Below are positions 13,711 through 13,744 of a stretch of DNA of 13,744 bases, in pieces. Source of the DNA: Candidatus Aminicenantota bacterium (GTDB lineage Bacteria; Acidobacteriota; Aminicenantia; UBA2199); NCBI GenBank assembly GCA_023137075.1, contig JAGLQA010000044.1:1-13744 (forward strand), read 5' to 3'. The position numbers and the translations under genes are program-made. The notes under the pieces are model-generated. The model did no database searches. It was not told the origin of the DNA and saw nothing but the letters and a program-made list of their open reading frames with translations. Within the stretch, counting starts at the first letter, position 1. Each line of letters opens with the position of its first letter.

Positions 13711-13744
13711 CAGGCCAGAAGGGACTCGAACCCCCAACACCCGG
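13711..13744 (-). tRNA. tRNA, 3' part only, probably tRNA-Trp
   Basis: The minus strand shows the end of a tRNA cut by the window edge: 3' anticodon-stem strand (CCGG), variable loop GTGTT, T-arm GGGGG-TTCGAGT-CCCTT, acceptor strand CTGGCCT and discriminator G. The T-stem has two G-U pairs at its base. The next bases are CTT, so CCA is not encoded and must be added after processing. The anticodon lies outside the window. The Trp assignment rests on the discriminator G, on similarity to known bacterial tRNA-Trp 3' halves, and on the common tRNA-Trp/secE/nusG gene order. Confidence 0.85.

Overview
The window is almost wholly coding on the minus strand. It holds the conserved bacterial transcription/translation cluster, read from the right edge leftward: tRNA (3' part, probably Trp) - secE - nusG - rplK (L11) - rplA (L1) - rplJ (L10) - rplL (L7/L12) - rpoB - rpoC. 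Three further minus-strand genes follow: a stand-alone CheY-like receiver, a five-helix membrane protein of unknown function, and a MEMO1-family protein (AmmeMemoRadiSam system protein B). No gene-free stretch exceeds about 100 bases, and I see no mobile element, CRISPR array or plus-strand gene.

The organism is a bacterium with moderate to low GC. The beta' subunit carries an SI3-type insertion after the trigger loop, as in Proteobacteria and several other Gram-negative phyla. The beta subunit carries an unusual eight-cysteine, zinc-ribbon-like insertion near its N terminus. From memory, a similar beta insertion occurs in Acidobacteriota; together with the low GC this points tentatively to that phylum, perhaps an Aminicenantes-like lineage. 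This placement is inference and was not tested.

Right part (10867-13744): the export subunit SecE, elongation factor NusG and four 50S proteins are packed with gaps of 0-14 bases. One stop/start overlap is TAATG, and two Shine-Dalgarno sequences overlap the preceding stop codon. The tRNA ends only 12 bases before secE. The long leader that precedes rplJ in E. coli is absent.

Centre (2314-10815): rpoB and rpoC encode the catalytic core of RNA polymerase. All catalytic and structural zinc motifs are intact. The RpoB insertion repeats the cysteine spacing of the beta' N-terminal zinc ribbon.

Left part (17-2317): rpoC is not followed by rpsL-rpsG-fusA. Instead a receiver-domain gene overlaps the rpoC stop codon by four bases (GTGA), so it is probably translationally coupled to the polymerase operon. 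After a 101-base AT-rich gap comes a membrane protein whose last ~40 residues run over short AT-rich direct repeats and look like stop-loss read-through. The MEMO-family gene then has its own near-consensus sigma70-type promoter (TTGACA-17-TATATT), so it is probably a separate transcription unit. The most noteworthy items are the RpoB zinc insertion and the receiver gene tied to rpoC; I found no clearly new multi-gene system.
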